Made by a program: the position numbers and the translations under genes | The notes under the pieces: model-generated | The model's input: only the letters and a program-made list of their open reading frames with translations | The model's database searches: none | Told to the model about the DNA's origin: nothing | Shown: positions 41,882 through 51,422 of the stretch, piece by piece | Numbering within the stretch: position 1 is the stretch's first letter | How the letters are laid out: each line of letters begins with the position of its first letter | Source: Verrucomicrobiales bacterium | GTDB taxonomy: Bacteria > Verrucomicrobiota > Verrucomicrobiia > Limisphaerales > J093 | Length of the DNA: 64,000 nt | Direction of reading: 5' to 3' | Assembly (NCBI GenBank): GCA_015075445.1 | Contig: JABTUJ010000021.1 | Coordinates: 84,093 to 148,092, forward strand

Positions 41882-44185
41882 GTGCCCTGGCGGGATACGG
41901 GGAGACCGCAGCGGGGAACGAACAGACTGACGGGCCGAACCCGCCTGTTTGTCCGCGGCGCGGTGCAGGGGGTGGGTTTTCGGCCGTTCGTGTTCCGGTT
42001 GGCCACCGAGCTGGGTCTGGCGGGCTGGGTGAACAACTCCGCACAGGGTGTGACCATCGAGATTGAAGGCCCGGCGGACCGGCGAGAGGCGTTTCTGCTG
42101 CGGCTCGAGCGGGAGCGGCCGCCGCACAGCCTGGTGCAGAGCCTGGAGGCGGTTCACCTGGATGGGGTGGGCTATGCGGGTTTCACGATCCGGGCCAGTG
42201 ATCCTGGCGGGGAGGTGCAGGCGCTGGTGCTGCCCGACATCGCGACCTGCGAGGATTGCCGGCGCGAGGTGTTGGATCCGGCCAACCGACGGTACCGGTA
42301 TCCGTTCACGAACTGCACGGCTTGTGGCCCGCGCTTCAGCCTCATCGAGTCTCTGCCCTACGATCGTGCCCGGACGTCGATGCGCGGTTTCCGGATGTGC
42401 GCGGCGTGCCAGGCCGAGTACGACGATCCACGCGACCGCCGGTTCCACGCCCAGCCCAATGCGTGTCCGGTGTGCGGGCCGCAGCTCGCCCTGTGGGACT
42501 CGGCGGGGGCGGTGCTGGCGCAGGGAGACGAGGCCTTGCAGGGGGCGGTCGCGGCGTTACGCACCGGGAGCATTGTAGCGGTGAAAGGGCTGGGCGGATT
42601 CCACCTGCTGGTGCGGGCGGCGGACGACGCGGCGGTGCAGCGGTTGCGGACGAGGAAACATCGGGAGGAAAAGCCGCTGGCGTTGATGGCCCCGTCGTTC
42701 GCGGCCGTGGCGGCGTGGTGCTGTGGATGCCCTCTGCGCGCAGGTGCTGCAGGCGCCGAGCGCCAATCGTGCTATTGCGCGCGCCGCGCGCGTGGCCCGA
42801 CGTGGCGGCGTCGGTGGCGCCGAGGAATCCGACGCTGGGGGTGATGCTGCCGTACACGCCGTTGCACCACTTGCTGCTGGCGGACCTGGGGGCGTGGTGG
42901 CCACCAGCGGGAACCGCTCGGACGACCATCTGCATCGAGGAACGGGAGGCCTTGCGGCGGCTGGCCGGCATTGCGGACTTGTTTCTGGTGCATGACCGCC
43001 CCATCGTCCGCCACGTCGACGACTCGGTGGTGCGCGTGGTGCTGGGCCGTGAGTTGGTGCTGCGCCGGGCCCGGGGCTACGCGCCGCTGCCGGTGCGGGT
43101 CCGCGATCCCTTGCCGCCCACGCTGGCCGTGGGGGCGCATCTGAAGAACACCGTGGCGCTGGGGCGCGGCCGGGAAGTGTTTCTGAGCCAGCGCCTCGGG
43201 GATCTCGAGACGGTGGCGCTGCAGGCCGGGCAAACCATCAGGATCTGGGTCGTCTGTTCGCAAGCTGAACGGCTCATGGCCGATGCCACCGGATTACCTC
43301 GCGACCAAGCACGCGCGGAAATCCGGGGCGCCGGTCGTGTGTGTCCAGCACCATTACGCGCATCTGGCCTACGCGAAGAGAACGACCTCGGCGCGCCGTC
43401 CTGGGCGGCCTGGGATAACTGGCTTCGGCATCGGACGGCACCGTATAGGGTGGTGAGTTTTACGGGTCACGCTGGACGCGGTGGAGCGGGTGGGCACCTG
43501 CGGTTGTTCGGTTGCCGGGCGGGGAGCAGGCGGTGAAAGGAACCAGCGTTCAGCGCTCGGGAGCCGCACGCGCTGTGGGGGGACGCCGTGTTGATCGTCG
43601 ACTGGCGCCGGTCGACCTCTGAACCGGCAGGCAGAGGCGTTGCAGCGGATGCTACAGCGGGCGGCTACGGCACCGCTCCGTCGAGTCGGGTCCTTGTTCG
43701 ATGCCGCCTGCTGGTGGGTTCCGGCAGCGCGCCTCAGCGGACAGGGCGGCCTAGATGTGGTTTGCCCTGGACCGGGCGACCTCCGACGAGTTTATCCGGT
43801 CAAACTCGACGCCCTGGTCCGGGCGAACTGGCCGTGACGGACCCTGCCCCGGCGATGCATGACGAGTGCCGGGCGTTTCGCCGTCCGCCGACGACGTACC
43901 TGGTCGATTGGGCGCCGATGCTCGAGCGGTTGCGGCCGATCTGGAAGCCCAGCGTGCGAAAGTCGCGGCGGTTCTGTAACGCTGGCCGAAGCCATCGTCA
44001 TGGTTGCCTGCCAGGGTGGGCGACGGCGGTGCGGCCCTTTCGGGGTTGCTTTCAGAACAGAGTGCCATATCGAACGGGCCGTACAGCAACTGCGCGACGC
44101 CGGTTTCAGCCCGTACTGGCACCAGCGCGTCCCGCCGAACGATGGCGGCATCGCCCTCGGGCAGGCCGTGGCGGCCACGCGCTGA
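41882..44185 (+). pseudogene. hypF: carbamoyltransferase HypF, heavily frame-disrupted
   Basis: HypF makes the carbamoyl group for cyanide-ligand synthesis. A GTG start at 41882 is clean until about 42700: acylphosphatase domain (FVRGAVQGVGFRPFVFRLA), four zinc-finger CxxC motifs (CEDC, CTAC, CAAC, CPVC) and the start of the YrdC domain. From there the reading jumps between frames: NPTLGVMLPYTPLHHLLLAD, then DDSVVRVVLGRELVLRRARG and GAHLKNTVALGRGREVFLSQ, then GAPVVCVQHHYAHLAYAK, then HQRVPPNDGGIALGQAVAA up to the TGA at 44183-44185. All parts of a roughly 760-residue HypF are present in order, but numerous small shifts would be needed to join them. Confidence 0.82.
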
Positions 44186-44738
44186 CAAACATCATCCTCC
44201 AAGCATCAGCCAAATCTGGCGGTCCCTGCAAGTGTTGGGCCATCGCGGGCGAGGAACTCAGACGCGGCAGGTCAACTGGCGGCATCGCCAAGGGGAAGAC
44301 TCGCCTATGTCCCGAGCCAGCGGGCGATACGTGGTTGTGCGTCGGCCTGCGCCCACGTGGTGGATAAAGCCGAGGCCAGCAGACCTTGATACCTCCGGAA
44401 TGGAATGAGGAACTCCGGCCGACGCATCGCCGCCGCCGCGATCCGACCAGGTGACCAGCCGCCGGGATTGCCCCAGACCGCCCGTGGAGGTCGCGCCGCA
44501 GCCGGAGGTTGGCCGCCAGCGATCTATTGCGAGGCTTCAGCCATGGCACGCACTCCGGCTCGCGCTGTCCTGACGGTTGGAAGCGCTACGTTGATCACGC
44601 TCTACCAGCTGGCCGCTGCGCCGGAACCCGCGCCGGTAGTACCGCCACGGCGACCTCCCTCTTCGCGCCTGATCTGGTGACGAACCTGGGGCGCTTCTGG
44701 AATGAATCCATCTGCTCGCGGCGCTGCGGTCTGGTCAA
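44186..44738. other. unresolved region before the GxGYxYP gene
   Basis: About 550 bases with no long consistent frame. Fragments may be the N-terminus and signal peptide of the next gene, degraded by the same kind of shifts as hypF. Nothing reliable can be annotated. Confidence 0.35.
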
Positions 44739-46931
44739 ATGCTCGGGCCCTACCTGCATGGTACCTGCGCGGGCACGATTTTCTGGTGGGGAGATGATGG
44801 CGCCGGGTGCCTGGCTCGCCAGCCGCCCGGTAGACCGGTCCGGTCCCTGGAGGCGTTGCTCGAGCAGTTCCGCGACCGGTTCGAGGGCCTGGTGGTCTAC
44901 GACGAGCGAGTGCCGGCCACCTCGAATCTGGCTTCGACCGTTGCTGGTTGTGATGACCTTTTGCCGGTGCGGTTTGATCCGGCGCCAGGCTCAGCTCACC
45001 GGCAGTCACCGAAGGTCCGCTGCGGCTTCCCGTGCGTCTCCGTCTGCTCGCCGAGGACGGGGCCTGTTCTCTTCCAGCCGGATCGAGCACCGACCAGCTT
45101 GACCAGGAGCGCGAACGACGCGTACCGGTGGTTGATCGCGCATTATCTCGAACGCGGACGGGCCAACCCGCGGCGCATGGGTTACTACCTCGATGCCTTC
45201 TGGCTGCGCTGCTGGGACGCGTCGGGTCCGGAGAATCACACCCTGTCGAACCACGACTACGTCATTGCGCATCGCGGGGTCCTGTTCGATCTCGGCGTGT
45301 GGGAGGATGAACCGGCGGTGGACGACCCGCAGCAGTCGCCCGGCACGGATGTCGCCACCCTCAAACGCCTGCTGCGTGCGGCCTGGGATCGCCAGGGTGG
45401 CGACGGCGTCATCCACGTGGCCGGGTTCGTGCCCTGGGCCTACAAGTACACGACCTTCAAGTCCGCGCGCTGGTCGGCGGGAGGCCGGCACGCGGAAGTC
45501 CCGACCGAATGGCGATACGCCGAGATTCTGTCGTGCTTCAATGCCTACATGGATGCGGATGCGCTGGGTCTGGGCGCCATGGCCAATGCCTCCTTCTTCC
45601 AACATTTCCCGCTCGAACCCCGCTACCCGCAGTCGCCAAAACCGACGCGCGAGCGCCTGATGGAAGCCGGGATTCTCGAGGCGGACGGCCGCATTCCGCG
45701 ACGCGGCTTCGTGGCCCATTACGTCGGGGACTACGACGCGGCGGCGTGGCTCTATCGGGAGTTGCCGCGGCTTTGGCGTGATCCGGCCCGTGGCCGCACA
45801 CCGCTGTCCTGGGCGTTCAACCCGAACCTGGCCGAACGCTTTCCCTTCGGCATGGCCTGGGCGAGGCAACGGGCGACGACCAACGACTGGTTCGTCGCTG
45901 GCGACTCGGGCGCGGGTTACCTGAACCCGGGCTATCTCAGCCCGCCACGGCCGCATTCCGGCCTGCCTTCCGGTCTGGCCGCCTGGGAACGCCATTGCAC
46001 GGAGTTCTATCGACAATGGGACCTGACGCTGACCGGGTTTGTGATCGACGGGTATGCCCGCGGGTTGTCGCCGGAGGGCCTCGATGCCTACGCCCGGTTT
46101 TCCCCCGACGGCGTGGTCGCGCAGCAGATCCCGGCGCAAGGTGTGCACGGCTCGATGCCCTACCTTCGCATGGCCGTGGATCTCCCGGGGAATCCCGCCG
46201 AGGCCGTCCGCGTGATGCAGAGCCTGGCCTCCGGGCTCGCGCCGCGGTTTGTGGTGTGCCGTTCGATCCTGCAATCCCCCACGTGGTACGCGCGGGTCAG
46301 CGAGCACCTGCGGGAGCGGGCGGGGACGACGGTGCAGGTGGTGGACCTGCACACCTTGCTTTGGCTGGTGCGTGAGTACGAGACGCACCGTGACGACTAC
46401 GTGGATCGGCGGTTTGCGGACGCGACCCAGGTGGCGGCCACACCCGGGCGGAGCGAAGGGATGGCTGCGCTGCATCTGGCGGACGGTCCGCTCGACGTGG
46501 GGGATCAGGACGGCGCGCTGTGCTGGCGGGTCGGCCGGCAGGGGCCGTCCCGCTACCTGTACTTCGACGCCGACGACGAGTTCTGCCGGCGCGGCGGGCG
46601 ATCGTTTGTGATCGAGTTCGAGTGCTATTGCTTTGCCCCCAGGTCGGGAACGATCGTCCTGGAGTATGATTCGGCCGACCCGAACGCGCCGCACGGAGGT
46701 GCGTACAAGGCGGCGGCACGGTCGTTCGACGCCGGCCCGTTGGGTTGGCGCACGCTGACCTGGCGCCTGGACGACGCGCGTTTCGCCGGTTCCCAGAACG
46801 GGGGGGCGGATTTCCGATTCCACCACCCTGGCGGGGACCTGCGGGTGCGCGCCGTCCGGCTCCGGCGGTTGGGGTCGGCAGAGGCGCCTGTTGGCGAGGC
46901 GCGACCGGCGGCTAGCGCAGGGGGGGATTGA
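44739..46931 (+). CDS. GxGYxYP-family secreted protein, N-terminus uncertain
   Basis: A frame of 730 residues, of which the part after about 44847 is convincing. The family hallmark is GDSGAGYLNPGYL near the middle, with SANDAYRWLIAHYLERGRAN and RRMGYYLDAFWL before it and the C-terminal MAVDLPGNPAEAVRVM. The family is a putative glycoside hydrolase common in Verrucomicrobiota and Bacteroidota; its activity is not established. Shortly after 45000 one small shift is suspected. The true start and signal peptide lie upstream in the unresolved tract. The last 130 residues form a beta-sandwich-like domain. Confidence 0.78.
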   Translation: MLGPYLHGTCAGTIFWWGDDGAGCLARQPPGRPVRSLEALLEQFRDRFEGLVVYDERVPATSNLASTVAGCDDLLPVRFDPAPGSAHRQSPKVRCGFPCVSVCSPRTGPVLFQPDRAPTSLTRSANDAYRWLIAHYLERGRANPRRMGYYLDAFWLRCWDASGPENHTLSNHDYVIAHRGVLFDLGVWEDEPAVDDPQQSPGTDVATLKRLLRAAWDRQGGDGVIHVAGFVPWAYKYTTFKSARWSAGGRHAEVPTEWRYAEILSCFNAYMDADALGLGAMANASFFQHFPLEPRYPQSPKPTRERLMEAGILEADGRIPRRGFVAHYVGDYDAAAWLYRELPRLWRDPARGRTPLSWAFNPNLAERFPFGMAWARQRATTNDWFVAGDSGAGYLNPGYLSPPRPHSGLPSGLAAWERHCTEFYRQWDLTLTGFVIDGYARGLSPEGLDAYARFSPDGVVAQQIPAQGVHGSMPYLRMAVDLPGNPAEAVRVMQSLASGLAPRFVVCRSILQSPTWYARVSEHLRERAGTTVQVVDLHTLLWLVREYETHRDDYVDRRFADATQVAATPGRSEGMAALHLADGPLDVGDQDGALCWRVGRQGPSRYLYFDADDEFCRRGGRSFVIEFECYCFAPRSGTIVLEYDSADPNAPHGGAYKAAARSFDAGPLGWRTLTWRLDDARFAGSQNGGADFRFHHPGGDLRVRAVRLRRLGSAEAPVGEARPAASAGGD

Positions 46932-47337
46932 CCCGCAGCACGGAGTTCACCCCGGCGAACGGATTGGGCACGCTCTCCGAGGCCGTGGGATCAGCGATCC
47001 ACTGGCCGTCTACGACAAACCGGTATTCATAGGCGCCGGGGGCCAGGTCGAGTTCCACGGACCAACGCCCTCCACCAGCCGCCTTGAGCGGCGTGCTCGT
47101 GGGCTCCCAGCGGTTGAAGTTCCCCGCAACGAACACGGCGCGTGCATCCGGGCGCACGAGGGAGAAGGTGACACGGGACCGGCTCGGGGTCGGAGCCGAG
47201 GCCGGTGGGGCGGGCGCGACCCGTGCGGGAGCGGGTTTCTCAGCGACGGGATTGGCGACGCGGGGGGGGGGAGCGGGCTTCGGCGGCGTCGGCGACGCCG
47301 TCGTGGTCTTTGTCGTTTTCTTCGGTTTCGCAGCCAT
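46912..47337 (-). CDS. glycogen-binding (CBM48/E-set) domain protein
   Basis: 141 residues. A low-complexity Lys/Ala/Pro-rich leader (about residues 1-55) precedes an AMPK-type glycogen-binding domain: VTFSLVRPDARAVFVAGNFN, RWEPTSTPLK, WSVELDLAPGAYEYRFVVDG and DPTASESVPNPFAGVNSVL. The same fold occurs at the N-terminus of branching and debranching enzymes. As a free-standing domain it may target something to glycogen or regulate. It overlaps the end of the GxGYxYP gene on the opposite strand by 20 bases. Confidence 0.8.
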   Translation of the reverse strand: MAAKPKKTTKTTTASPTPPKPAPPPRVANPVAEKPAPARVAPAPPASAPTPSRSRVTFSLVRPDARAVFVAGNFNRWEPTSTPLKAAGGGRWSVELDLAPGAYEYRFVVDGQWIADPTASESVPNPFAGVNSVLRVNPPLR

Positions 47338-47737
47338 ACGATTTCAGTGGTTTTCGTGCTCGGAGAGGCGCCCGGCCGGGGTCAACGTTTGGAGGGTTAA
47401 CTCACTGGCGTGGGATTGTGGAGTGGGATTACCACCTCTCCGAGGTGGCCACAGAGTAGCTGAAACACTCGTCCTTGCCAGCTTTTTTGCGTGACCTCGA
47501 CTGCGCGGGACACCGCGTTCCGTCCGGAAATCGTCCTCGCCGGGCCGCCGTCGGCGAGGGGTCGGGCGTGCGAGATCTGCCGCCGGCTTGTGGAGGACGC
47601 CGTCTTCAGTGTCCCGGTGTCTCGGTGGCTCGTGGAGAGGGGGAATGGGCATTGCCTGTCTGGCGTTGCTCGCCTAGGGTCGCCGCCCGCAACATGTCAG
47701 CCGGTTCTGTTGTCCCAACCCCCATCCCATTTCCACG
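47338..47737 (+). other. region upstream of hisF
   Basis: About 400 bases between divergent genes. A small perfect hairpin CCACCTC/GAGGTGG occurs at 47432-47448. No gene is supported; ORFs through it are shadows. Confidence 0.4.
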
Positions 47738-48550
47738 ATGAATACGACTCCCCTGACCTCATCCCCCTCGAGCGACGCGGCGACCCGAAAGCCTGCGCTG
47801 CGCATCATGCCCTGCCTGGATTTGCGTCAGGACCGGGTGGTCAAGGGCGTGAAGTTCGTGGATTTGAAGGACGCCGGGGATCCGGTGGCTTGTGCCCAGG
47901 CCTATGTCGCGGCGGGTGCCGACGAACTGGCGATGCTCGACATCACGGCCACGGTCGAGAACCGGCCCACGCTGCTCGCGGTCGTTCAGAAGGTGGCCGC
48001 CGTCGTGCCGATTCCCTTCACGGTCGGCGGTGGGATCCGGGATGTCGCGTCGGCCACGGCAGTGATCGAGGCCGGAGCCACGCGCGTTTCCACCAGCAGC
48101 GCGGCCTTCCGCCGGCCTGCCCTGATCGCCGAACTGATCCGGGAACTGGGGTCGGAGCGGGTCACGGTCGCCATCGACGTGGACCGCAACCCGAAGCTGC
48201 CGTCCGGCTACGAGGTGTTCATTGACGGTGGCCGGACCGGGACGGGCGCGGACGCGCTCGACTGGGCCCGGCGCATCGCCGGGTATGGCGTGCGGTGTTT
48301 GCTGCCCACCAGCAAGGCAACGGACGGCGCCCGGACGGGCTTCGATCTGCCCTTGATCCGCCTGCTTGCGGAGGCGACCCCGGCGGAGGTGGTCGCGTCG
48401 GGCGGAGCCGGCACACTTGAGCATTTCCGGGAGGCGGCGGAGGCGGGCGCGACGGTGTTGTTGGCCGCGTCGGTGTTCCATTTTGGTGTCATCGGGATTC
48501 CCGATCTGAAGGCCTACCTTGAACGGTGCGGCCTGAACGTCCGGCGCTGA
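47738..48550 (+). CDS. hisF: imidazole glycerol phosphate synthase cyclase subunit
   Basis: 270 residues, a TIM barrel that joins PRFAR and ammonia to give IGP and AICAR in histidine synthesis. The catalytic aspartates are seen as IMPCLDLRQDRVVKGVKF and VTVAIDVDRN. Phosphate sites are VGGGIR and ASGGAGTLEHF. About 22 extra residues precede the barrel. One loop reads LPTSKATDGARTGF where TSxDRDG is usual, keeping the second aspartate but changing the first to alanine. HisH is not nearby. HisA is similar, but VKGVKFVDLKDAGDP is HisF. Confidence 0.92.
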   Translation: MNTTPLTSSPSSDAATRKPALRIMPCLDLRQDRVVKGVKFVDLKDAGDPVACAQAYVAAGADELAMLDITATVENRPTLLAVVQKVAAVVPIPFTVGGGIRDVASATAVIEAGATRVSTSSAAFRRPALIAELIRELGSERVTVAIDVDRNPKLPSGYEVFIDGGRTGTGADALDWARRIAGYGVRCLLPTSKATDGARTGFDLPLIRLLAEATPAEVVASGGAGTLEHFREAAEAGATVLLAASVFHFGVIGIPDLKAYLERCGLNVRR

Positions 48551-48583
48551 GGGTGGGGACGCGGTGTGACTCCTGGGCCACAC

Positions 48584-48606
48584 CGCCTCCTCACGTCGGC
48601 GCCTAC
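48584..48606. repeat. dispersed CACGTCGGCGCCTAC repeat, copy B
   Basis: A 23-base match to the right arm of the hairpin at 61446-61516 (CGCCTCCTCACGTCGGCGCC then TAC). It lies just after hisF, beside a separate GCGGTGTG/CACACCGC hairpin. Confidence 0.75.
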
Positions 48607-48684
48607 AGCAGGTAAGGACCATCCGGGCCAGGCGGCGACGTGTTCAAGCTTGACCCTTGGCGCGGCTGTGCTTGCATCCGGCGC

Positions 48685-49071
48685 ATGAACATCAAGCTTC
48701 TCGGGTGTCTGATGACCGCTCTGTTAGGGTTGCTGGCGGTAGGGTGTTACTCGACGGTGGATGGCAAGAAGAAAGCGGGCGTGGCGATGGGCGTGGATCA
48801 CGTCGAGGGACGCTACGAGCGTAAGCCCGCGGAAGTGTTCTCCGCGTCGAAGCAGGTCCTCGGGTTTCTCGGCACGTTGACCAGCGAGAATACCATCGCC
48901 AACACGCTCGAGGCCCGGGTGGACAACAACACCGTCTACGTGAAGGTGGATGAGGTGGAACCGGGCATCAGCCGGGTGCTCGTCCAGGCGCGGCGCGGCT
49001 CGATGAAAGGCAACGTCAGCCTGGCCAGTGAGGTGGACAAGCAGATTGCCCTCCAGCTTCAGGCGCGTTAG
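48685..49071 (+). CDS. small lipoprotein
   Basis: 128 residues from the ATG at 48685. The lipobox LAVGC at about residues 17-21 puts the acylated cysteine at 21. The mature part, VDHVEGRYERKPAEVFSASK and VEPGISRVLVQARRGSMK, resembles the DUF3568 group of short lipoproteins; I am not certain of that family. Its end overlaps the end of the opposing TPR gene by about 56 bases, so one of the two stops may be misplaced. Confidence 0.7.
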   Translation: MNIKLLGCLMTALLGLLAVGCYSTVDGKKKAGVAMGVDHVEGRYERKPAEVFSASKQVLGFLGTLTSENTIANTLEARVDNNTVYVKVDEVEPGISRVLVQARRGSMKGNVSLASEVDKQIALQLQAR

Positions 49072-50299
49072 GACTCCCCTTCAACCCCAGCCGCTGTTCG
49101 TACGAGCCAAGTCGCAGGACTTGGCTCTGTTTTTTGCCCTGCGCCTGCCGCTGGATGTACACCAGCCGCCGGCGCGCGTTCTCCGCCGCGGGCGCCGCGG
49201 GGTCGCGATCCACGATCCGTTGCAGGGCCTGACGCGCCGGCTCGAGCCCGGCCGCGCTGCCCAGCAGGATGTCCGCCTCGAGGTTGAGCCACCGGACCAC
49301 ATCCGTCGCGGGAGCCAGCGGTTGCGCCACCAACTGCTCGAGTTGTTCCACCGCGAGGTCCGGGCGCTGGAAACCCTCGGCGTACAGCACCGCCAGCTCC
49401 TCCCGGGTCCGGTTGTCCTCGGGGAACGCATCGAGTTGCGCCACCAGCCGCGCGGCCAGCTCCTGCGGGTCGCTGTCCCGCCGCTGCACTTTCGGCGTCT
49501 CCCCCAGCAGGCCCAGCCGCTCCTCGCTTTTCGGGACTTCGATCCGCGGCCGCGCCCGGGCCTCGGCGAGCATCTGCGCCGGGGTCAGATGGGCGATCCG
49601 CTGCCGGGCCAAGTGCGCCTCGGGCGAGTCCGGCAGCCGCACCAGGATCTGCTCGAGGATGGCCCGCGCGCCGTCCCGGTCGGCCGTCAGCTTGAGATGC
49701 CATTCGGCCAGCCAGGTGAGGGCGAACGCGATGTTCTTGGGCGCGTGTCCCGGCTCGTTCACGAGCTCCGTGATGGTGGTCGTCGCCGCCGCCAGGTCCC
49801 GCCGGTCGGCCACCTGGATTTCCGCCAACAACATCTGCGCCCGGAAACTGCCCGGAAACCGCTCGAGCTGTCGCCGCACCTCGGCCTCGGCCTCCGCGTA
49901 ACGTCCCTGCTTGCGTCGCGCTTCCGCCACCGACAGCAAGGGCTCCGGGTCGGGCGGTGTGTCGCCCCCGTCGAACAGCCGCGCGATGCGCTTGCCGACC
50001 GCGTCGCAGATGCTCGGCGACCACAGCACGGCCATGATCAGCCCCGAGAGTCCGATCAGGCTGCCCGCGAAGAGAGCCGTCGCCATGGCGCCCACCAGAC
50101 TGCCCCCGCCATCCCCCGCGACCATCGGGCCCAGGACGAAGACGAGAAACGCCAGGTTGGCGAGGGTCAACGCCCAGCGAATCGCCAGGCTCGGTCGGTC
50201 CTCGCTCTGCCGCCAGGCGCTGCGCAGCACCCAGAACACCCCGGCCAGCAAGGCGAGTCCCACCACCACCCCGCCGATCCATCTCAGAAACCCGGTCAT
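49016..50299 (-). CDS. membrane-anchored TPR protein
   Basis: About 427 residues. Three membrane helices come first (IGGVVVGLALLAGVFWVL, LTLANLAFLVFVLGPMV, ALFAGSLIGLSGLIMAVL), then a soluble domain of TPR-like helices: LSVAEARRKQGRYAEAEAEV, SFRAQMLLAEIQVADRRD, PDLAVEQLEQLVAQP. The ATG at 50299 is preferred over 50335, which adds a basic stretch before the helix. It lies 44 bases after pilT in the same direction, so a type IV pilus or secretion role is possible. Confidence 0.7.
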   Translation of the reverse strand: MTGFLRWIGGVVVGLALLAGVFWVLRSAWRQSEDRPSLAIRWALTLANLAFLVFVLGPMVAGDGGGSLVGAMATALFAGSLIGLSGLIMAVLWSPSICDAVGKRIARLFDGGDTPPDPEPLLSVAEARRKQGRYAEAEAEVRRQLERFPGSFRAQMLLAEIQVADRRDLAAATTTITELVNEPGHAPKNIAFALTWLAEWHLKLTADRDGARAILEQILVRLPDSPEAHLARQRIAHLTPAQMLAEARARPRIEVPKSEERLGLLGETPKVQRRDSDPQELAARLVAQLDAFPEDNRTREELAVLYAEGFQRPDLAVEQLEQLVAQPLAPATDVVRWLNLEADILLGSAAGLEPARQALQRIVDRDPAAPAAENARRRLVYIQRQAQGKKQSQVLRLGSYEQRLGLKGSPNAPEAGGQSACPPHWPG

Positions 50300-50342
50300 C
50301 GCACAGAAGGAACCCCCGGGGGACGCCCGCGGCAACCGCCGA

Positions 50343-51422
50343 TCAGCCGGCGTTGCCCCGCTTCGCGATCCGTTCGGGATGCCGCGCCCGGTTCAGCGCC
50401 ACGTCATAGCTGATCAGACAGCGGCAGTAGAGATCGTGGAGGCACGCGTCGAACAGCACCATGCCATCCCGCGCGCCCGTCTGGATGATCGTGTCCAGCA
50501 TGTGCAGTTGGTTTTCCCGGACCACATTGCGGACCGCGCTGTTGGCCACAAGCAGCTCGTACGCCAGCGTCCGCCGCGCCCGATCCACGCTGGGCAGCAG
50601 TTCCTGACAGATGATCCCTACCAGGCAGCTCGACAGTTGCAGGATCGTCTGCCGCTGCGCCGCCCCCTCGAACACCCCGATCACCCGCTCCAGCGCATGC
50701 ACCACGCTCGGCGAGTGCAGCGTCGCGATCACCAGGTGCCCCGTCTCGGCCGCCGTCAGCGCCGTCGCGATCGCGTCCCGATCCCGGATCTCGCCAATCA
50801 CGATCACGTCCGGATCCTGCCGTAGCACATGGATGAGCGCGCGGTGAAAGGACTGCGTGTCCGTGAGCACCTCCTGCTGCACCACGATCGCCCGCTTGTG
50901 CCGGTGCACGAACTCGATCGGGTCCTCGATGGTCACGATCTTGCACCGCCGCTCGGCGTTGATCAGGTCGACCAGGTAATTCAGGGTTGTCGTCTTGCCC
51001 GAGCCGGTGGGCCCGGTGATGAGCAACAGCCCGACCGGGCGCCGCGACAGTTCGTCCAGTTTTGCCGGCAGCCCGAGGTCGTCCCGCGCCGGGATGTACT
51101 CGCCCCCGAATCGGAAGCAGAACTCGGGGTGACCCTCCCGCCGGTAGAGCGTCACCCGCACCCGGCCCAATTGGGGGCAGGGCAGCGACGCGCACAATTC
51201 CCAGTCCCGCGCGAAGACCGCTTGTTGTTCGGGGGTCAGGAGCACTTCCTTCAGCGCGTCGAGTTCGGCGCCGGTCAACGGCTCGCCGGCGGCCACGAAA
51301 ATCTCGCCATTGACGCGCAACGCCGGGGGGGCGCCGGCCAGCAGGTGGAGATCGGAAGCCCCCCGCTCCAGGGCATCCGTCAGAAGCTGATCCAACCGGT
51401 CCATGACGGTTGCCTCAGGCAT
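50343..51422 (-). CDS. pilT: PilT-type twitching motility/secretion ATPase
   Basis: 359 residues. A hexameric ATPase that powers pilus retraction. Walker A GPTGSGKTTT at about residues 137-146, Asp box IVTIEDPIEFVH, Walker B VIVIGEIRD and His box TGHLVIATLHSPS are all present and in order. The N-terminal ASDLHLLAG and LRVNGE fit PilT/PilU. The C-terminus lacks a clear AIRNLI retraction motif: VANSAVRNVVRENQ is its nearest match, so a PilU-like or specialised role is possible. Flanked by two TPR genes, with an 8-base overlap with the upstream one. Confidence 0.88.
   Translation of the reverse strand: MPEATVMDRLDQLLTDALERGASDLHLLAGAPPALRVNGEIFVAAGEPLTGAELDALKEVLLTPEQQAVFARDWELCASLPCPQLGRVRVTLYRREGHPEFCFRFGGEYIPARDDLGLPAKLDELSRRPVGLLLITGPTGSGKTTTLNYLVDLINAERRCKIVTIEDPIEFVHRHKRAIVVQQEVLTDTQSFHRALIHVLRQDPDVIVIGEIRDRDAIATALTAAETGHLVIATLHSPSVVHALERVIGVFEGAAQRQTILQLSSCLVGIICQELLPSVDRARRTLAYELLVANSAVRNVVRENQLHMLDTIIQTGARDGMVLFDACLHDLYCRCLISYDVALNRARHPERIAKRGNAG

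Noticed and set aside
47738..48550. HisF loop TSKATDG as loss of a catalytic residue
   Set aside because: The two catalytic aspartates (CLDLR and VAID) are intact; only a nearby loop residue differs, so it is noted but not called inactive.
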